NCBI RefSeq assembly: GCF_003762905.1
Contig: NZ_RJKS01000004.1
Location: forward strand, 310,001 to 374,000
Length of the DNA: 64,000 nucleotides
From: Curtobacterium sp. ZW137
GTDB lineage: Bacteria > Actinomycetota > Actinomycetes > Actinomycetales > Microbacteriaceae
Reading direction: 5' to 3'
A model generated the notes under the pieces. The model was not told the DNA's origin and did not search any database. It saw only the letters and a list, made by a program, of their open reading frames with translations. Positions 24,104 to 32,690 of the stretch are shown in pieces (within the stretch, counting starts at the first letter, position 1; every line of letters starts with the position of its first letter). The translations under genes were made by a program, and so were the position numbers.

Positions 24104-24156
24104 AGATCGCGGCATCCCTGGCGCGCCCGCTGTACGTCCTCATAGGTTCGTCGGCG

Positions 24157-26490
24157 ATGAACACGAAACCGACCCCCCGCAGGCGCCGCCTCGTCAGCGG
24201 TGCCGCTCTGGCCACCGCCGGCGTCCTCGTCGCCCTCTCCGTCCCGTCCGCGGCCCTGGCCGCCGAGGGTGACACCACGATCGACATCTACGACGTCAAC
24301 GACTTCCACGGGCGCATCGCCCAGTCGCTGAGCACACCGGCACCGCGGGACGGCGACGCCGCCGGCGCAGCGGTGCTCGCCGGCGCGCTCGAGCAGCTGC
24401 GTGGCGAGGACACCTCGACCTCGGCGTTCGTCAGCGCCGGCGACAACATCGGCGCATCGACGTTCGAGTCCTTCATCCAGCAGGACCAGCCGACGATCGA
24501 CGTGCTGAACGCGATGGACCTCTCGGTCAGCGCGATCGGCAACCACGAGCTCGACAAGGGCCGCACGGACCTCGAGGACCGCGTGATCGGCCCCGACGAC
24601 GCACGCAACGCGACGTGGGACTACGTCTCCGCGAACATCCTCGACACGGCGACGGGCGAGCCCGCGTTCGACCCGTACTCGATCCAGGAGATCAGCGGCA
24701 AGCGCGTCGGGTTCATCGGCGCGACGGTCGACCTCGAGGGGCTCGTCAGCCCGTCCGGCATCGAATCGCTCGAGATGGCCGACATCACCGACTCGGTGAA
24801 CGCCGTGGCCGACGACCTCACCGACGGCGTCGCGGACAACGGCGAGGCCGACGTCCTCGTGCTGCTCGTCCACGACGGCGCCGAGACCGCCGCCGCGTCC
24901 GACCTCGACGGCGACAGCGCCTTCGCGCGCGCCGTCCACGCGGTCTCGCCGAAGGTCTCCGCGATCCTGTCCGGCCACACCCACCAGACCTACGTCCACA
25001 GCGTCGTCCCGGACGGCGGCACCGTCGCCCGTCCGGTGATCCAGACCGGGTCGTACGGCTTCAACCTGGGGCACCTGCAGCTGACGGTCGCGGCCGACGG
25101 TTCGGTCGCGGCCACCGCGGCGGAGAACATCCGCCTGGTCGACGGCACGTTCACCCCGGACGCCGGCGTCGCCGCGACGGTCAGCGCCGCGGTCGCGGAA
25201 GCGGACGTGCTCGGCGCGGTCGAGCTCGGCACGACCGACGTCGACATGCGCCGCGCCCTGCAGTCGGACGGCAGCGAGAACCGCGGTGGCGAGTCCACCC
25301 TCGGCAACTTCGTCGCCGAGGTCCAGCGGAGCGCCACCGAGGAGCGTCAGGGGGCCCAGATCGCGTTCATGAACCCGGGCGGACTCCGCGCGGACCTCGC
25401 CGGCGGTGCGGTGACCTACAAGGAAGCCGCGGTCGTCCAGCCGTTCGCGAACACGCTGGTCGTCCTCGACCTGACCGGGGCGCAGGTCAAGCAGGCGCTC
25501 GAGCAGCAGTGGCAGCCGTCGACGGCGAGCCGCCCCTTCCTGAAGCTCGGCGTCTCCGAGGGCTTCGCGTACACCTACGACCCGGCGGCCGCCAGCGGTT
25601 CCCGGATCACCGCGATGACGCTCGACGGCGCCCCGATCGATGCGAGCACCACCTACAAGGTCACGGTGAACTCGTTCCTCGCCAGCGGCGGGGACAACTT
25701 CACCGCGTTCGCCGCCGCGGCCGCGAAGCAGGACAGCGGCAAGGTGGACCTCGAGGCGCAGGTCGAGTACTTCGAGGCGAACCCGGAGGTCACGGTCGCC
25801 GCGGACCAGCGTTCCGTCGGGGTCACGATGACCGCGACGCCGGCAGGCGGCTTCCAGCCCGGCGACGACGTCTCGATGGACCTGTCCTCGCTGGTGTTCA
25901 GCAACGCCGGCGACCAGCCGACGTCGGTGCGGGTGAGCGCCGGTGACCAGGTCCTCGCGACCAGCGCCATCGACCCGACGATCGTCGACACCACCGACGA
26001 GCAGGGCACCGCGACGCTCGCGTTCACGGTCCCGACCGCCGGAACGGGCGCAGCGACCCCGGCGGCTCCTGGCAGCGCGACGCGTGCCGCAGCCGTCACC
26101 GCGGCGGCCACCACCGACGAGCCGCTCGTCATCACCGTCGGCGCGACCCGGATCGTCCTGCCCGTCACGATCCCCCTCGCGGCGGCCGTCGACCCGGGCA
26201 CCGACCCCGACGAGCCGGGCCAGCCGGGCCAGCCGGGCGAGCCGGGATCGGAGCCGATCGACGGTGACGACGACGGCGCGGGCCCCGGTGCGGACAACGG
26301 CGCGGGCGCCGGCACCGACCTGGCAGCCGATCCCGCAGCGGACGGCACGGCGAACGGCGCGCTCGCGTACACGGGTGCCGAACTGACGGCCCCCGCGGTC
26401 GTCGCCGGGCTCCTGCTCCTCGCGGGCATCACCGCCATGGTGGTCGCCCGCCGGAAGCGCGCCCGACGTGCGGAGACGGCACTGGACTGA
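24157..26490 (+). CDS. Sortase-anchored bifunctional metallophosphatase / 5'-nucleotidase
   Basis: A 777-residue cell-surface enzyme releasing phosphate and nucleosides from nucleotides. The signal peptide is about residues 1-35 (basic start, cleavage near ALAAEG). The calcineurin-like domain has DVNDFHGR, SAGDNIGAS, IGNHELDKG and SGHTHQT; the C-terminal 5'-nucleotidase domain has FMNPGGLRADL and the substrate-stacking region PFLKLGVSEGFAYTYDP. A Pro/Gly/Asp-rich wall-spanning linker is followed by LAYTG (736-740), a hydrophobic helix and a basic tail: a class E sortase-type LAxTG signal. It should be attached to peptidoglycan. Confidence 0.92.
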   Translation: MNTKPTPRRRRLVSGAALATAGVLVALSVPSAALAAEGDTTIDIYDVNDFHGRIAQSLSTPAPRDGDAAGAAVLAGALEQLRGEDTSTSAFVSAGDNIGASTFESFIQQDQPTIDVLNAMDLSVSAIGNHELDKGRTDLEDRVIGPDDARNATWDYVSANILDTATGEPAFDPYSIQEISGKRVGFIGATVDLEGLVSPSGIESLEMADITDSVNAVADDLTDGVADNGEADVLVLLVHDGAETAAASDLDGDSAFARAVHAVSPKVSAILSGHTHQTYVHSVVPDGGTVARPVIQTGSYGFNLGHLQLTVAADGSVAATAAENIRLVDGTFTPDAGVAATVSAAVAEADVLGAVELGTTDVDMRRALQSDGSENRGGESTLGNFVAEVQRSATEERQGAQIAFMNPGGLRADLAGGAVTYKEAAVVQPFANTLVVLDLTGAQVKQALEQQWQPSTASRPFLKLGVSEGFAYTYDPAAASGSRITAMTLDGAPIDASTTYKVTVNSFLASGGDNFTAFAAAAAKQDSGKVDLEAQVEYFEANPEVTVAADQRSVGVTMTATPAGGFQPGDDVSMDLSSLVFSNAGDQPTSVRVSAGDQVLATSAIDPTIVDTTDEQGTATLAFTVPTAGTGAATPAAPGSATRAAAVTAAATTDEPLVITVGATRIVLPVTIPLAAAVDPGTDPDEPGQPGQPGEPGSEPIDGDDDGAGPGADNGAGAGTDLAADPAADGTANGALAYTGAELTAPAVVAGLLLLAGITAMVVARRKRARRAETALD

Positions 26491-26502
26491 CACCGGCGGG
26501 CA

Positions 26503-26530
26503 CGGTGCGGGTCCTGACGGGCCCGCACCG
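26503..26530. terminator. Hairpin after the 5'-nucleotidase gene
   Basis: A 12-bp stem (26503-26514 / 26519-26530, one G-T pair) with loop TGAC. The right flank GCACCGAGCCTCCAG is identical for 15 bases to the right arm of the terminator at 39385, so this looks like a decayed member of the same family. Confidence 0.65.
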
Positions 26531-26779
26531 AGCCTCCAGGCCGATGCCCTGTGGTGCGACGACGGGCGGGCGACCCACGTCGTCCGCCCTCGGCGTATCC
26601 GGTCACGACGGATCCCTGTGTTTTCGGGGTGGCGGCGGGTAATCTCAGCGCTGTCGCACCGCGACGCGCCGCGCAGGGTCGCCTCTCATCGCGAGCGGTG
26701 GTTCCGATCGCGAGACTCCGCGGCGCGGGTGTCCTCCGTCTCCAGGGAAACGGCGGAGGGCACCCACCACACACCGCGT
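26531..26779. other. Intergenic region, nothing recognised
   Basis: About 250 bases between the convergent ends of the nucleotidase and efeB genes. No frame resembles a protein and no clear hairpin beyond the terminator at 26503 was found. Confidence 0.5.
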
Positions 26780-28096
26780 CTAGCGGAACAGCCGCTCGCC
26801 GATGTAGGAGCCCTTCCGCGGCGCCGGCGGGATCGCGAACACCCCGGACCCGATGTGCGCGATGTACTCGTTGAGCCGGTCCACGGCACCGAGCCGGCGC
26901 TGGATGCGGGTGAAGTGCTCGGGGTCGTTGACGTACGCGGCGAAGAGCAGGCCGGCGTCGAGCTGCCCGTACTGGTTCAGCCCGTCCGTGTAGTTGTACG
27001 GCCGCCGCAGGATCTTCACGCCACCGTTGTTCTCGTGCGCGGCGAGCGCGATGTGCGACGTCGGGTCGATCGCCGTGCCGTCCGACGACCCGTCGCCGGT
27101 CGACTTCGCCGTGAAGTCCGGCGTCGTGTGCTCGGTGCCACCGGAGAGCGGCGCGCCCTCGATCTTCGTCCGCCCGAACACCCGCTGCTGGTCGCTGACG
27201 ACGTCGGCGTCCCAGATCTCGATGTTCATCTGGACCTTCCGGACGACCTGGTAGGTCCCCCCGGCCATCCACCCGGCGTCGTCGCCGAGCCAGACGAACC
27301 GGTCGTACTCCTCGTCCGTGGTGACGTTCCTGGTGCCGTCCTTGAAGCCCATCAGGTTCCGCGGCGTGGTCTGCGACGGCCCGGCGGACGCGCGGCCGAA
27401 GCCGAGCACCGTCCACCGCACGGTCGCGGTGCCGCGGGCGATCCGCGCGAGGTCGCGGACCGCGTGGTACGCCACCTGCGGGTCGTCGGCGCAGGCCTGC
27501 AGCGACAGGTCGCCGCCGCTCAGCTCGTCCTGCAGCCGGTCGCTCGGGAGCGTCGGGATGGCTGCGAGCGACGCGGGGCGCTTGTCGGCGAGACCGAACC
27601 GCTCGTCGAAGATCCCCGGGCCGAGACCGACCGTCACGGTGAGCGACGCGGGCCCGAGGTCGAGCGCCTCCCCCGTGTCGGCACCGACGCCGTCGCCGTG
27701 CGCTGGCTCGACGGAGCCGACGGTCTTGCCCGCCTGCAGCTGCGCGATCGACGCGGACCACCGGGCCAGCAGGACCTGCAGGTCCGTGGCGACGGACGAC
27801 GACATGTCGAACGTCATGAAGACGCAGTACCGCTGCGGAGTGGTGCGGATCCCGCCCTGCGGCTGCCCGGCGGCGGTCGCGTAGAACGGGTGGCTCTGCG
27901 ACAGGTCGATCGACTCGTCGCCGTTGGTCGCCGCCGCGAGCGGGTTGACGCCGGTCGCGGCGGTCGCCCCCGCGATGCCCGCCGCCGCGCCGACGCCGGC
28001 ACCCGCCGCGACGAGCCCCGCGCCAGCGCCGATCCCGGCGCCGAACAGCCCGCGCCGGGAGACGGCGCGGGCTGCCTGCTCACGGTCGTCCGTCAC
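26780..28096 (-). CDS. efeB: EfeB deferrochelatase / DyP-type peroxidase, Tat-exported
   Basis: A 438-residue haem-dependent peroxidase of the EfeUOB elemental iron system. The N-terminal Tat signal SRRGLFGAG (13-21) precedes a Gly/Ala-rich hydrophobic stretch. The DyP hallmark GxxDG appears as LMGFKDGTRN, and the proximal-histidine region as SHIALAAHENNGGV. It is thought to oxidise Fe(II) or take iron from haem outside the membrane before uptake. The GTG start at 28096 overlaps the efeO stop (GTGA). It is last in the efeU-efeO-efeB operon, the canonical order. Confidence 0.95.
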   Translation of the reverse strand: MTDDREQAARAVSRRGLFGAGIGAGAGLVAAGAGVGAAAGIAGATAATGVNPLAAATNGDESIDLSQSHPFYATAAGQPQGGIRTTPQRYCVFMTFDMSSSVATDLQVLLARWSASIAQLQAGKTVGSVEPAHGDGVGADTGEALDLGPASLTVTVGLGPGIFDERFGLADKRPASLAAIPTLPSDRLQDELSGGDLSLQACADDPQVAYHAVRDLARIARGTATVRWTVLGFGRASAGPSQTTPRNLMGFKDGTRNVTTDEEYDRFVWLGDDAGWMAGGTYQVVRKVQMNIEIWDADVVSDQQRVFGRTKIEGAPLSGGTEHTTPDFTAKSTGDGSSDGTAIDPTSHIALAAHENNGGVKILRRPYNYTDGLNQYGQLDAGLLFAAYVNDPEHFTRIQRRLGAVDRLNEYIAHIGSGVFAIPPAPRKGSYIGERLFR

Positions 28097-29319
28097 GCGG
28101 TGGCGACCTTCTCGGCCAGACGGGACAGCGGGTCCTGCAGGGCCTGGACCTGCTGCGAGATCTCGTTGGCGTGCGCCGACTTCGTCGCATCCGTCCAGCT
28201 GTCGAACCCGCCGAGGTCGTCGGCGTTGCGGAAGCCGTCCATCAGCGTGTTCGTCGCGTCGAACTGCGCGGCGATCTGCTTCGTCAGCGTCGGGTCGAGC
28301 TTGGTCAGGCCCGGCTTGAGGTACGCGAAGGCCTGGCGGGCACCCTCGACGTTCGCGGCGAGGTCGACGAGGTCGATGTGGCTGTACGCCTCTTCCTCAC
28401 CGGTGATCTTGTTCGACTGGACCTCCTCGAGGAGCCCGGCTGCACCGTTCGCCAGGTCCTCGGGCTTGTAGTCCAGGGTCGGCACGAGCTTCGCGAGGAG
28501 CTCGACGTTCGCCGTCAGGTCCTTCGCGTACTGCTTCGTGCCGTCGCTGATCGCACCGGTCTGGAACAGGTCGCGCTCGACGGCGTGGAAACCGCTCCAG
28601 CCGACGGCGTCGTCGAGGTTCGACTCGCGCATGTCGATCAGGTAGTCGAGGTTGCCGGCGTTGTCGGTGGCCTTGTACCCCTGCTTGACGAAGCCGTCGA
28701 CGTCGCTCTCGACGTGCTCGTAGTACGGCCGGGCGTCGGCGTAGTCCTTCTTCGCGGCGTCGAGGTCGCCCGCGTCGATGTCCGTCTGCAGCTGCTTGAC
28801 CGCGGTCACCATGTCGCTGACCTGCGCGTCGACGTACTTCGAGTACCCGGTCGCGCCGGACTTCAGGAGCGTCGCAGCGCTGCTGTTCGCGGTCGAGGCG
28901 ACCTTGCCGGTGACGGTGAAGTCGGTCAGTTCCGTCTCGGCACCGGGGCAGTACACCTGGTACTTTCCGCCGCCGAGGGTGCTCGTGAAGGAGACCGGGT
29001 CGAGCCCCGGCGCGAGGTTCTCCTTCTCACCGAAGATCCGCTGGTCCTGCAGCAGCTCGACCTCGGTGATCGCGGTCGACGACTCGTTCTTCACCGTGAA
29101 GGTGACGGGACCGGCCGGCACCTTCGTGGTGGACACGGCGCACTTGTCGGAGCCGTCGTTCGTCAGCGTGATCGAGACGCGGGACACCTTGCCCGAGTCG
29201 GTCGCGTCGTCCGTCGCGGACGACGAGGTCGCGGCGCAGCCGGTGAGGGCGAGCGCGGTCACGACGCCGAGCGCGCCGAGGGTGATGAGGGGTCGTGCGG
29301 TCTGCTTACCGAACGGCAT
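28093..29319 (-). CDS. efeO: EfeO iron-uptake lipoprotein (cupredoxin-like plus M75 domain)
   Basis: A 408-residue exported lipoprotein of the EfeUOB system. Lipobox ALTGC (Cys28). The N-terminal cupredoxin-like domain is about residues 45-135 (VSRVSITLTNDGSDKCAV through GGGKYQVYC), followed by an alpha-helical M75 imelysin-type domain with the HxxE motif in GWSGFHAVERDLF. It binds ferrous/ferric iron and hands it to EfeU. The start at 29319 lies 14 bases inside the 3' end of efeU, and the stop overlaps efeB, so all three genes are translationally linked. Confidence 0.95.
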   Translation of the reverse strand: MPFGKQTARPLITLGALGVVTALALTGCAATSSSATDDATDSGKVSRVSITLTNDGSDKCAVSTTKVPAGPVTFTVKNESSTAITEVELLQDQRIFGEKENLAPGLDPVSFTSTLGGGKYQVYCPGAETELTDFTVTGKVASTANSSAATLLKSGATGYSKYVDAQVSDMVTAVKQLQTDIDAGDLDAAKKDYADARPYYEHVESDVDGFVKQGYKATDNAGNLDYLIDMRESNLDDAVGWSGFHAVERDLFQTGAISDGTKQYAKDLTANVELLAKLVPTLDYKPEDLANGAAGLLEEVQSNKITGEEEAYSHIDLVDLAANVEGARQAFAYLKPGLTKLDPTLTKQIAAQFDATNTLMDGFRNADDLGGFDSWTDATKSAHANEISQQVQALQDPLSRLAEKVATA

Positions 29320-30895
29320 GGGCGGAACTCCTTGTCGGGTTCCCGGCGGGCGGGCCGCGGGAGGGGACGGGTGCGGGGTCGTGGGACGCGGGTGCCGCCG
29401 GGCGGCGACGGTCGCGGAGGGCGAGTGCGAGCTGTGCGAGGGCGGCGGCGGCGAGCGCGATCGGCAGCCAGGCCTTCCAGAGCGCGAGTTCGGCGGAGCG
29501 GGTCCGGTCGGCCGCGACGGCCGTGGCGGTCGCCTGCACGCGGGTGGCCGGCACCGCGAAGACGCTGCGGTCGATCGTCGTGGTCCGAGCGGACGGGAGG
29601 CCCCCACCGCTCAGCGTCAGTACGGAACGTTGCGAGCTGGTCGCGTCCAGGACACCCCCGGCGACGCTCCAGAGGGTGGTCGTCTCCGAGACAGCCCACT
29701 TCGCCTCGAACGGGCCGGGGTTCGTCGACGGGGAGATGCCGACGGGGATGCGACCGAACAACCCGACGAGGTCGTCGAGCGTCAGGCTCGCCGGTTCGCC
29801 GTCGGTGGTCGGGTCGGTGCGGGACCGCCAGCGGTCGGCCGTCACGCCGGCGCGGGTCACGGTGCGGTGCGACGACGCCGGGAAGTCCACCCGGGTCTGT
29901 CGGCCGTTGCCCGTGCTGCGGAGGATCGCCGTGTCGCCGTGGACCTCGGCGGACACGCGTGTCTGGTCACCGGTCGTGGTGACCGTGCCCGGAACGTGCA
30001 CGCCACCGCCCGGGACCGCGATCGCGAGTGCGACGGCGGCGACCGCGAGGGTGGCCGCGACCGCGGTGCGGACCGCGGGGACGCGTGCCGTCGCCGGGCG
30101 CCAGGACCGCGGCCAGAGCGAGAGCGCCAGGACCGGCACCACGTAGAGCAGCCAGCCGAGGACCTCGATGACGCGGGGGTCCGGCGGGATGCCGAGGACG
30201 CCCGTGATCAGGGCCCCCTGCACCGAACCGTTCGGGGCGAGCCAGCTCAGGTCCACCGTGCGCTGCTGGCCGATGACGATCCAGCCGGCCTCGTGCGCGC
30301 GTCGGAGCACCGTGAGGACGAGCCCTGCGGCGACGAACACCAGGAAGACGCCGGTCCCGGTGAAGAACTTCGACAGGTTCAGCCGGACACCACCGGTGTA
30401 GATCCCGTACCCGATCACCACGGCGCCCGCGATGCCGATCACGGCGCCGAGCGCGGCGAGACCGGTGTCGCTCGACGCCTGGAACGTGGCGAGGAGGAAG
30501 ACCGCGGTCTCGAAGCCCTCCTTGAGCACGGCGAGGAAGGCCATGCCGGCGAGCGCCCAGGCGGTGCCGCGGCCGAGCGCCTCGGTCGCGCTCGCCTCGA
30601 GCTCGGTGCTGAGGGTGCGCGCGTGCGTGCGCATCCAGATGATCATCCCGGTCACGAAGACGACGGCCACGATGCCGATGACCGCTTCCATGCCCTCCTG
30701 CTGCGCCTGCGGCAGGGCCTGCTCGACGAGCTGCAGGCCGAAGCCGACGCCGACGCTGAGCAGGACCGCGACGCCGACCCCGAACCACATCGGTGCCAGG
30801 GGCACACGGTTGCGTCGGAGGAACGCCGCGATGATGCCGACGATGAGCGTGGCTTCGAGACCTTCGCGGAGGCCGATGACGAGGGTGGCAAGCAT
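29306..30895 (-). CDS. efeU: EfeU ferrous/ferric iron permease (FTR1 family) with C-terminal extension
   Basis: A 529-residue membrane protein. The FTR1 core (about residues 1-275, seven helices) has REGLE at 10-14 and KEGFE at 125-129, the REXXE-type iron-conducting motifs. An extra extracytoplasmic domain of about 180 residues follows, then a last hydrophobic helix near 470-495 and a Pro/Arg-rich tail; many EfeU proteins are only about 280 residues. The start ATG 30895 is 3 bases from an iron box. It is the first gene of the efeUOB operon, so the operon should be repressed by a DtxR-type regulator in iron-replete cells. Confidence 0.95.
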   Translation of the reverse strand: MLATLVIGLREGLEATLIVGIIAAFLRRNRVPLAPMWFGVGVAVLLSVGVGFGLQLVEQALPQAQQEGMEAVIGIVAVVFVTGMIIWMRTHARTLSTELEASATEALGRGTAWALAGMAFLAVLKEGFETAVFLLATFQASSDTGLAALGAVIGIAGAVVIGYGIYTGGVRLNLSKFFTGTGVFLVFVAAGLVLTVLRRAHEAGWIVIGQQRTVDLSWLAPNGSVQGALITGVLGIPPDPRVIEVLGWLLYVVPVLALSLWPRSWRPATARVPAVRTAVAATLAVAAVALAIAVPGGGVHVPGTVTTTGDQTRVSAEVHGDTAILRSTGNGRQTRVDFPASSHRTVTRAGVTADRWRSRTDPTTDGEPASLTLDDLVGLFGRIPVGISPSTNPGPFEAKWAVSETTTLWSVAGGVLDATSSQRSVLTLSGGGLPSARTTTIDRSVFAVPATRVQATATAVAADRTRSAELALWKAWLPIALAAAALAQLALALRDRRRPAAPASHDPAPVPSRGPPAGNPTRSSAHAVR

Positions 30896-30898
30896 GAC

Positions 30899-30917
30899 GA
30901 AGGCAAGGCTAGCCTTA
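30899..30917 (-). promoter_or_regulatory. Iron box of the efeUOB operon
   Basis: The dyad AGGCAAGGCT-AGCCTTACCT (30901-30920) is palindromic at 9 of 10 paired positions and matches the DtxR/IdeR consensus at about 13 of 19 in the stated frame. Read toward efeU it contains TAGCCT, 10 bases before the ATG, again consistent with a leaderless promoter. Confidence 0.75.
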
Positions 30918-30955
30918 CCTTGGTCTCGCCGTCGACCCGGTGGGCGTGGGGTTTG

Positions 30956-31753
30956 ATGGTTCTCATGAACCTGCTCTCGGTCGACGGACTCGCCGCCGTC
31001 ACGAACGTGCTCGACCTCGCCGGGGTCTTCGCGTCCGCGCTCCTCGGCGGCGCCGTCGCCCGAGCGATGGACTTCGACCTGTTCGGGTTCCTCGTCGTCG
31101 GGTTCGTCTCCGGGCTCGGCGGCGGGATGCTCCGCGATGTGCTGCTGCAGAACGGGCCGCCCGTCGCCCTCACCGATCCCCTCTACGTGCCCGTCGCCGT
31201 CGCCGGTGCGCTCATCGCCTTCTTCGTGTCGTTCTCCGAACGCGGGTGGGACCGGCTGTTCACGTTCCTCGACGCCGCCGTCATCGGGTTCTGGGCGGTG
31301 GTCGGCGTGCAGCGGACCTTCGACGCCGGGCTCGAGTGGCCGGCAGCGGTCATCATGGGGACGATCACGGCCGTCGGCGGCGGTGTGGGCCGTGACCTCC
31401 TGCTCCGCCGCGTCCCCGCCGTGTTCGGCGGCAACGCGCTCTACGCGTCCGTGGCCGTCGCCGCCTCCGTGGTGATGGTCGTCGCGTCGGCGCTCGGTTC
31501 ACCGACGATCGGGATCGTCGCCGCGGTCGTGCTGTCGCTCCTGCTCCGCTGGGGTGCTGTCCGCTGGGGCTGGGGGCTGCCGAACGGGCGCGACTGGCAG
31601 CCGCAGTCGACGCTCGCCTCGCTGCTCCGCCGCGGTCGGCGGCGCGGGCGTCCCCGGAACCGTGCGCTGCGGCCGGGTGCGGTGCGGCTGCTCCGGCGCC
31701 CGGGTCGGCGTCAGGGAGCCGGGAGCGTGCACACGGACGACGAGGAGCGGTGA
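30956..31753 (+). CDS. TRIC-type cation channel family membrane protein (UPF0126)
   Basis: A 265-residue inner-membrane protein made of two homologous halves, each with a Gly-rich turn: GLGGGMLRDVLLQNGPP near residue 55 and GGGVGRDLLLRRVPA near 145. About seven helices are visible. Prokaryotic TRIC homologs conduct potassium or other monovalent ions. The C-terminal 45 residues are very basic (RRGRRRGRPRNR) and cytoplasmic. The second in-frame ATG at 30965 (MNLLSVDG) is an equally good start. It is divergent from efeU; the efeU iron box lies 39 bases upstream, so it may influence this gene. Confidence 0.85.
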   Translation: MVLMNLLSVDGLAAVTNVLDLAGVFASALLGGAVARAMDFDLFGFLVVGFVSGLGGGMLRDVLLQNGPPVALTDPLYVPVAVAGALIAFFVSFSERGWDRLFTFLDAAVIGFWAVVGVQRTFDAGLEWPAAVIMGTITAVGGGVGRDLLLRRVPAVFGGNALYASVAVAASVVMVVASALGSPTIGIVAAVVLSLLLRWGAVRWGWGLPNGRDWQPQSTLASLLRRGRRRGRPRNRALRPGAVRLLRRPGRRQGAGSVHTDDEER

Positions 31754-32037
31754 GCACCGTGTCCGCCTCGCGATCCGGGCTGTCGTCGCCGCGCTGCCCG
31801 GCGTAGCATCGACACCGCCGGGTATCGGAGCCCGGCACCCTCATCCCGGGATCCGCCCGTCCGGCGGGGACCATCGTCGGGAACCGACGCGACCCGAACG
31901 CGGCGGTCCCGACCGGGTCACCATCGTGACGGCGTCGAACGGGATGTGCAGCCATGGGGGCTCGACCGCACCGCGCGTGATCAGACGCACGGCGCGGCAG
32001 GTCCGCCGTGTCCGCGCGGAGTGACCAGAATGACCCC
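31754..32037. other. Intergenic region, no gene recognised
   Basis: About 280 bases between the TRIC gene and the TetR gene. Short frames here look like shadow frames. No strong hairpin or tRNA was seen. It presumably contains the promoter of the TetR gene. Confidence 0.4.
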
Positions 32038-32670
32038 ATGAGCGACGCCGCCGACCACGACGACCGCCCGAGCACCGGTACCAGCGGCACGGCCAGGACC
32101 CCTCGGGCGGAGGTCCGCGAGCGCCTGCTGATCGCCGGCGCCGAGGTCTTCGCCGAGCACGGCGTGCACGAGGCCCGGCTCGACGACGTCGCAGCGCGCG
32201 CCGGGTTCAGCAAGGGCGCCGTCTACTCGAACTTCTCCTCCAAGGAGGACCTCGTCGCGCAGGTGATGCAGCGCGGGACGAACCTGGTGCTCGGGTCGCT
32301 GCAGGACCTCGTCAGCGCGGACGTCACGACGCACGACATCGCCGAGATCGTCCGCACCGCGTTCGGCATGCACGACCAGCGCGCCCAGTTCGCGCTGCTG
32401 TCGGAGTTCCGCGGGTTCGCGATCCGGCACCCGGACTTCATGCCCGAGTTCATCCGGCAGCGCCGCGTGCTGCAGGACGGCGTCGAGCGACTCGTCCGGC
32501 TCTGGTTCGGCGCGCACCCCGAGGTCGACGCCGGGATGCCGCTCGACCTCTTCGCGACCGCGCTGATCGGGGCGAACGTCGGCATCGTGTTCGACTCCCC
32601 CGCGCTCGACGGCGTGGACCCCGGCGAGGTCATCGCGGCCCTCGTCGAGGCCGTCATCCGCCGCCGCTGA
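32038..32670 (+). CDS. TetR family transcriptional regulator
   Basis: A 210-residue repressor. ATG at 32038 (MSDAADHDDRPSTG) gives a short disordered leader before the HTH: GVHEARLDDVAARAGFSKGA then VYSNFSSKEDL, about residues 46-76, a textbook TetR HTH. The effector domain contains FALLSEFRGFAIRHPDFMPE. It is convergent with the transglutaminase operon, with a gap of 20 bases. No efflux or enzyme gene is directly beside it in the same direction, so the target is unknown. Confidence 0.88.
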   Translation: MSDAADHDDRPSTGTSGTARTPRAEVRERLLIAGAEVFAEHGVHEARLDDVAARAGFSKGAVYSNFSSKEDLVAQVMQRGTNLVLGSLQDLVSADVTTHDIAEIVRTAFGMHDQRAQFALLSEFRGFAIRHPDFMPEFIRQRRVLQDGVERLVRLWFGAHPEVDAGMPLDLFATALIGANVGIVFDSPALDGVDPGEVIAALVEAVIRRR

Positions 32671-32690
32671 CGCGGGCGTGGGCGGGCGCC

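Noticed and set aside
22228..26493. Open frame of 1421 codons on the minus strand
   Set aside because: It is antisense to two well-supported genes (ThDP enzyme and 5'-nucleotidase) and is Arg/Asp/Val-rich without any family pattern, a known effect of high-GC codon bias.
28778..30955. Long N-terminal extension of the TRIC-like gene
   Set aside because: The extension is antisense to efeO and efeU and unlike the family; the real protein starts at 30956 or 30965.
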